This document shows, one piece after another, positions 58,870 to 64,000 of a stretch of DNA of 64,000 nt. The position numbers were made by a program, and so were the translations under genes. The notes under the pieces are model-generated. The model had not been told where the DNA came from. It did no database searches and saw only the letters and a list, made by a program, of their open reading frames with translations. The stretch's first letter is position 1. Every line of letters starts with the position of its first letter. The stretch is from contig NC_084922.1 of the NCBI RefSeq assembly GCF_958298935.1, forward strand, positions 11,286,501 through 11,350,500, read 5' to 3'. The DNA comes from Phragmites australis. Its lineage: Eukaryota > Streptophyta > Magnoliopsida > Poales > Poaceae.

Positions 58870-60600
58870 GTTGGAACGGGAGAGGGACGGACGTTCAAAC
58901 TGGAACAAAATTCTCGGAAGACAGTTGTAGGGAGACCCTTGGTGAAGACATCGGCGTACTGCGAGCTTGTGGGCACATGGAGCACGCGCACCTCGTCGAG
59001 AGCCACGCGCTCACGCATGAAGTGCAGATCGATCTCGACATGTTTCGTTCGCTGGTGTTGGATGGGGTTAGTCGAGAGATAAACTACACTGATGTTGTCA
59101 CAAAAGACAACAGTGGCACGCTGAGGGGGCGATGTAGTTCGGTGAGTAGTTGACGAAGCTAGCAGGACTCAGCGACGGCGTTGGCAACAACACGATACTC
59201 TGCCTCGGCGCTGGAGCGAGAGACCGTCTGTTGCCGCTTGGACAACCATGAAATAAGGTTATCACCGAGGAAAACACCATATCCTGAAGTGGACTTGCGG
59301 GTGTCAGGACGCCTGGCCCAATTAGCGTCTATGTAGGCAGTGAGTGAAGTTGGTGAAGTCCGATGGAGTTGTAAGCCGTGGTCGATGGTGTCCTTGAGGT
59401 AGCGAAGGATGCGTTTCAGAAGATTGGCATGAGGCTCCCGCGGGTCGTGCATGTGAAGGCACGCTTGCTGAATGGCATACGCGATGTCCGAACGAGTGAA
59501 CGTCAGGTACTGGAGGGCACCGATGATGCTCCTATAATCAGTGGAATTAGCCACTGGGTTGCCGATCGTAGGAAACTTGGCGCTGGTGTCGACTAGGGTA
59601 CTGTAGGGGTTGCAGTTAGTCATGCTGGCATGAGCGAGGATGTCCTCGATGTACTGGCGCTGCAAGAGGAAGAAGCCGAAGGCGGTGCGCTGGACGGAGA
59701 CGCCAAGGAAGAAATACAAGTCGCTGAGGTCCTTTAGTGAAAATTCATGGTCAAGCGAACTAATCACTTGTCGTAGAAGAGTCAGAGATGATGCAATGAG
59801 CACAATGTCGTCAACGTACAGCAGGAAGTAGACGGTGTTGTTGCCATGCCGGTATATGAATAAAGAAGGATCTGCCTTGGATGCCGTGAACCCCAGTGAG
59901 GCAAGTTAGGTCGCAAAGCGACTAAACCAAGCCCGTGGAGCTTGCTTGAGACCGTATAGGGACCGGTTGAGGTGACAGACGTGCATGTTGCATGTCGTAT
60001 CAATAAAACCAGAAGGTTGTTGACAATAGACAGTCTCCGTGAGCGTGCCATTTAGGAAGGCGTTGTTGAAGTCGAGTTGATGCACCGGCCAACCATTAGC
60101 CAATGCGATTGTGAGGATGGTGCGTACGGTGGCCGGTTTGACAACCGGGCTGAATGTCTCACCGAAGTCAACACCGGGGCGTTGAGAGAAGCCCCGGAGT
60201 ACCCATCGCGCCTTGTATCAATCCAAGGAGCCATCGGGCTTCAACTTGTGTCAAAAAATCCATTTCCCTGAAACAACATTAGTACCTGGAGGTTTTGGAA
60301 CCAGTACCCATGTGTTGTTAGTCTGCAATGCATCAAATTCACGCTGCATGGTGAGACACCAATTCTCGCCGTTGAGCGCGGCGCGGTAGGTTCATGGAAT
60401 CGGTGAGGGGACGTCCATGTGGAGGTTCATACGGTCCACGGGAAGTCGAAAACCACACTTACCACGTGTGGTCATCATGTGATCATTGACCACCGGGGTG
60501 ATGGCTTGGGCCGCAGGTGGTGGAGGTGCTGATGCAGCATCTGGCAAAGTCACAGGCGCCGGCGCAGAGGGCTGCGCGTCCTACTGGTGGGTCGCAGGCG
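58870..60600 (-). pseudogene. Copia reverse transcriptase and RNase H
   Basis: C-terminal part of the polyprotein. In coding direction: WVLRGFSQ-like sequence near 60200 in a broken frame; VVKPATVRTIL and HQLDFNNAFLNG near 60150-60060 (first RT aspartate); SLYGLKQAPRAWFSRF near 59950, then a stop; LLYVDDIVLIAS near 59815 with the catalytic YVDD; YFFLGVSVQR; and the RNase H block YIDANWARRPDTRKSTSGYG near 59340-59280 with SRSSAEAEYR near 59205. After a frameshift near 59159 the tail reads KHVEIDLHF and YADVFTKGL near 59040-58930. RT copies the RNA and RNase H removes it. The motifs are intact, but the stop and shifts prevent a full protein. Confidence 0.85.
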
Positions 60601-60613
60601 CCAGCGCAGGGGG

Positions 60614-61684
60614 CTACGTGGCCTGCTGAGGAGCCACAGGCGCCAGCGCAGAGGTCTGCACGGCCTGCTGTGTAGCCGCAGGCGCCGGCTCAGGTGGGTG
60701 CGCGGCCTGCAGGTGAGGCACGAGAGAGGTTGTGGGTGCCCTAGGACATGCAATCGGTGGTAAAACGGCAACCGGTGCTTGTGTAGCGTGTGACAGGAAA
60801 TCGAAGTCCGTAGGGGCCGGGGGATTAGGCTGCTCGGAAAAAGGGAATGAAAATTCATCAAAAGTGATGTGGCGGGAGATGATGATGCTGTTTGTGGTGA
60901 GATCAAGGCAGCGATACCCCCTGTGGTTAGCCGAATATCCTAGAAAAACGCAAGCCGCAGAACATGGTGCGAGCTTATGAGCGGTAGTGGCGGATAAGTT
61001 AGGATAACACCTACAGCTGAAAACTCGGAGACATGAGTAGTCGGGAGGAGTGCCAAAAAGAGTATGGTGTGGGATACCGAAGTTGAGTGATTTTGTGGGG
61101 TGGAGATTAAGAAGATGAGTGGCGGTGTGAAGTGCCTCGACCCAGTAGGAAGGTGGCATCCTGGCTTGGAACAGAAGGGAACGTAGGATGTCGTTGGTAG
61201 TACAGATGATGCGCTCCGCCTTACCGTTTTGTTGAGATGTGTGTGGACATGACAGGCGGGGTGCGATGCCATGGGAGAGGAGGTGCAGGTGCATGGCTTG
61301 ATTATCGAATTCTCCACCATTGTCACATTGTATGCTGCACACAGTGGTGGAAAATTGAGTGCCTACATGAGCAAAGAAATTGCGGAGGGTGTTGTACACA
61401 TCAGATTTTAGGCGAAGTGGAAACATCCACAGATAGTGGGTGAAATCATCTAGGATGACTAGATAATACTTGTAGCCAAAGATGTTAAGGACGGGTGAGG
61501 TCCAGAGATCACAGTGTATCAACTCAAAAGCTTTATTAGTGCGAGTAGTAGATGCATAAAAGGAAAGACGTACATGGCGTCCAAATTGACACGCATGACA
61601 CAAAGAGTCTACCGAGGCTTTATTACATGAAATATAAGATGCATTGGCTAGATGCGATAAAGCTTGAAGTCCAAGATGACCGAG
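60614..61684 (-). pseudogene. Copia integrase
   Basis: In coding direction: LGHLGLQALSHLAN with the zinc-binding His, CHACQFGRHVRL with the paired Cys near 61600, LIHCDLWTSPV (first catalytic Asp, near 61510), YYLVILDDFTHYLWMFPL, CSIQCDNGGEFDN (second Asp, near 61325), HTSQQNGKAERI (catalytic Glu, near 61225), and the GKG-like module ACVFLGYS and YRCLDL near 60940-60900. A 329-codon frame from 61603 to 60614 is open, but upstream it is cut off from gag-protease by a TGA at 61685-61687 where the family has an Arg. The C-terminal end runs into Pro/Ala-rich repeats. Confidence 0.85.
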
Positions 61685-63301
61685 TCATCGATGCCGCAAG
61701 GTGGAGGAAGGTGTGGTGACTGCAAGAGCATGCGAGGTGGGCGGCGGCCAACGGAGAGGATATAGGTCACCACGGCCATTGCACCTGACGATTATGTTCT
61801 TGGTTTGAAGATCCTTTACAGAGAGACCAAAAGGGTCAAACTCTACTGAGACGTGATTATCTAAAGTGAAATGACGAACGAAAGTGAGATTCTTGATTAA
61901 GTTAGGCATAACAAGAACATTGTTTAACTGAAAACAATGGGATGGAGTGTGAGTAATTGGAATGCGGGAACCATTACCGACAATAGCATATTGTGATGCA
62001 GCGGAAGAATTGCGAGAGGTGGAGGTAAGATTACCATGATCCGATGTCATGTGAGTGGACGCCCTGGAGTCCATATACCACTCGGAAGATGGTGGTGCCA
62101 GCTGCATGGTGTTGAATGCATGCATGAGCTGGTTTTGGTCCCATGAAGCAGCCGGCGTGTAGAAGGGGGATGTAGGCGCGCTCGTCCACTGGGCAACCGA
62201 TCCAGGTGAAGATGCATGTGTCAGCGCACTGGGCCACTGCGTGCCTTGGCCCGACATGATGGGGACGGTGGCAGTGAATGCGCCAGGAGGACATGGGCCA
62301 AGCAAGCTCGGGTTGGACTAGGGCCCTTGTCCAGGCCACATTTGGATGGACCCGGCCCACGGGTTCTGGAGAGACAGCCAGGGAGCGGAGCCCTGGCTGT
62401 TGTTGTTGCCACCGCCGCCTTTGGAGGAGCCGCTGCCGCAACCATTGTTACGGCGACGGTAGTTGTTGCTACCGCAGTTGGTGAAGGGACCACGAGACTG
62501 GTGGCCGCCCGATGTGTTGGAGGAAGATCCGCCAGTGGAGTTTTTGTTGGACAGGCCGGCCGAAGATGCGACTAGAGCCGACGGGTTGGAGGAGTCGCTT
62601 GATGCATCTGTCCCGAACGTGAGTTCTTCAAGGAGGAGAGCGGAACAGGTCTCCAAGAACGACGAAAGAGGACGCTGCATGGAGATCAATGTGCGCGTGT
62701 GCGCGAAGCGAGGGCTCAGTCTGCGCAGAGTGTTGAGGACGAGGCTCCTGTCCAGAACTAGTGTGCCCACAACAGTCAGTTCATCGGCAAGAGACTTTTG
62801 CTTGTGGCAATAATCCGCCACCGACAAGGACCCCTGCATGAGGCTGTGGAACTCCTGCTCGAGGTAGATGGCGCGTGTGTTGGCGTTGTCGCGGTAGAGG
62901 CCCTCGATGCGCGACCAAATGGTGTAGGCCGTGGCTGAGGTGTCCATCACCATGGCGAGGAGGTTCGGGGTGACGGCGGCGTACAGCCATGAGCGAACGA
63001 GGGCATCGAAATGAAGCCACTGCGCATCGGGGGAAGAGGAGGAAGACGCGCAAATGTGGTCGTCGAGGGTGAACTTTTGCAGGGCGACCTCGAATAGGCC
63101 GCGCCATTGGGCGTAGTTGTCGGCCTGCAGATCGAGAGTGATGGGGGTGAGGAGCTTGACGCTCGAGATGCCGACGGCCTGCGTCTAGAGCGCGACCTTG
63201 GCGTCAAGGTCCGCCTTGGCAAGAGCTGCGTCGAGCTCAACTTGTGCCGCAGCGGCCGTCGCGGTAGCCTTGGTGGCGGCAGCGTCGATGGGACTTGTCA
63301 T
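61685..63301 (-). pseudogene. Copia gag and aspartic protease
   Basis: The likely start ATG is at 63301 (MTSPIDAAATKATATAAAAQ), with a TAG about 38 codons later; the frame then resumes with the gag core: KLLTPITLDLQADNYAQW, WSRIEGLYRDN, LEQEFHSLMQGSLSVADYCH, LNTLRRLSPRF. A Gly/Asn/Ser-rich tail ends near 62320. No CCHC knuckle is seen. In the next frame the protease active site reads WYMDSRASTHMT near 62060; the family has DSG, so the catalytic motif carries Gly-to-Arg. Gag forms the particle and the protease cuts the polyprotein; both are inactive here. Confidence 0.8.
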
Positions 63302-63344
63302 GGGTGGAGAGGAGGCTAGGAAAGGAGATCAGGATCGTATGCTA

Positions 63345-63354
63345 AATGATACCA
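63345..63354 (-). promoter_or_regulatory. Primer binding site of the Copia element
   Basis: Minus-strand TGGTATCATT directly follows the 5' LTR end. The first eight bases match the tRNA-iMet complement used by plant Copia elements. Confidence 0.75.
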
Positions 63355-63576
63355 TGAAGGCATTGGAGAATACGCACTTGGCGATTGATTAGGAGCCATT
63401 GGCTTATGTAGAGTACAGAGAGGTGATCCGGTTGGAAACCAGATCAATACATGCTAAATACATCTGCCTAACAGATGGCAAGCTAAACTCCTAAGCATAG
63501 AAACTATCTCCTGTAATTTGCCGTAGTCTCCAGAGGGGTTGGTGGTGGTGTGCGGCATGGTCCTGTTTGGCTAACA
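63355..63576 (-). repeat. 5' LTR of the Copia element
   Basis: 222 bp; minus strand starts TGTTAGCCAAACAGGACC and ends CCAATGCCTTCA. It is near-identical in length to the 3' LTR. Confidence 0.9.
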
Positions 63577-63581
63577 GATTA

Positions 63582-64000
63582 TTCACCTTTGATTTTAAGA
63601 ATTGTCGGTGAAACCAATTTAATAGTTCAGAGTCTAAATGAGGTCATGGGTCGATCAAGAACTATTATTTTGCTTATACTACATAGATATAATATATGGC
63701 ACATGTATTCCTTATCTTTTGCCGGTGGCATATATATTTCTGATGCACATGTTTGAGCTGATATAAGTATGAAGTCCCGACGGTACGTGGACGCTATGGT
63801 TGAAGATAGCATTTTGATGTATAGCTACCATGTGGCGTTGGTAGCGGTAGTGAGGTATATATAGGTGATACTTCTGCAAATTAAAGTATCGACTCAAAAA
63901 TCGTCCGTCATAAGATGGCCTATAGGGACGTGAAATCCGAAATTGTTAATAATATTACCATATCATATATCCAATATATGTACCAATTTACCATACGAAA
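63582..64000. other. Unannotated right edge
   Basis: AT-rich sequence to the right of the Copia duplication; no gene or element end recognised. Confidence 0.35.

Larger units (their letters stand above)
58632..63576 (-). mobile_element. Ty1-copia retrotransposon, complete but inactivated
   Basis: 4945 bp on the minus strand with short LTRs (63355-63576 is the 5' LTR, 58632-58852 the 3' LTR) and a perfect 5-bp duplication GATTA (58627-58631 and 63577-63581). Primer binding site and polypurine tract are in place. Gag, protease, integrase, reverse transcriptase and RNase H follow in Copia order. I count about 13 differences between the LTRs by eye, roughly 94% identity. Premature stops and frameshifts in the polyprotein make it non-functional. 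Lineage is probably Ale/Retrofit-like on short LTRs and motif style; this is a guess. Confidence 0.92.

Overview
This is plant nuclear DNA, almost certainly from a grass. The evidence is multi-exon coding sequence with GT..AG introns, TTTGCCGAGTG subterminal repeats of grass CACTA transposons, a chromovirus-type LTR beginning TGTAACACCC, Sirevirus-type LTRs and plant L1 LINE coding sequence. I saw no bacterial, organellar or viral operon. Most of the 64 kb is transposable elements at different stages of decay. I can support one ordinary host gene: a two-exon precursor of a PSY-type sulfated signalling peptide at 11592-11985 (minus strand). Layout: 1-3517 holds GC-rich degenerate repeats and a decayed hAT transposase gene with its 3' terminus. 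3551-4882 is a broken GRF zinc-finger gene on the minus strand. 6274-8048 is a non-autonomous CACTA element with a dead Ulp1-like protease fragment. 8661-10205 is a Sirevirus-like solo LTR. 11.6-12.2 kb holds the PSY gene and its TATA box. 13.4-15.8 kb holds two more DNA-transposon remnants. 18294-20803 is a MULE with a perfect 10-bp target duplication and a C-terminally truncated transposase ORF. 21866-22284 is a foldback element. The largest structure runs from 22.8 to 55.5 kb. It is a single L1-like LINE (minus strand, about 7.3 kb of its own sequence) blown up to about 32.7 kb by six nested insertions: a 5.3-kb chromovirus-type solo LTR, a gag-only Sirevirus, a hAT-type element, two related CACTA elements and a Tourist-like MITE. 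Target duplications of the right length flank each insertion, some with substitutions. At four of the six sites the LINE reading frame runs on when the insertion and one duplication are ignored. The two CACTA elements (39141-46505, TSD TTA; 48736-54047, TSD GCT) have the same orientation and gene order: a gene for the C-terminal part of the TNP2 protein (DUF4218 and DUF4216 regions), then a Transposase_24 gene. Both lack the catalytic transposase domain. In the second element both genes have uninterrupted ORFs across their introns, and the start codon of the truncated TNP2 gene is supplied by one arm of a perfect 64-bp inverted repeat at the deletion junction. From 58632 to 63576 lies a complete but inactivated Ty1-copia element on the minus strand (perfect GATTA duplication, 221/222-bp LTRs). 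All assignments are by reading motifs by eye, without database searches.
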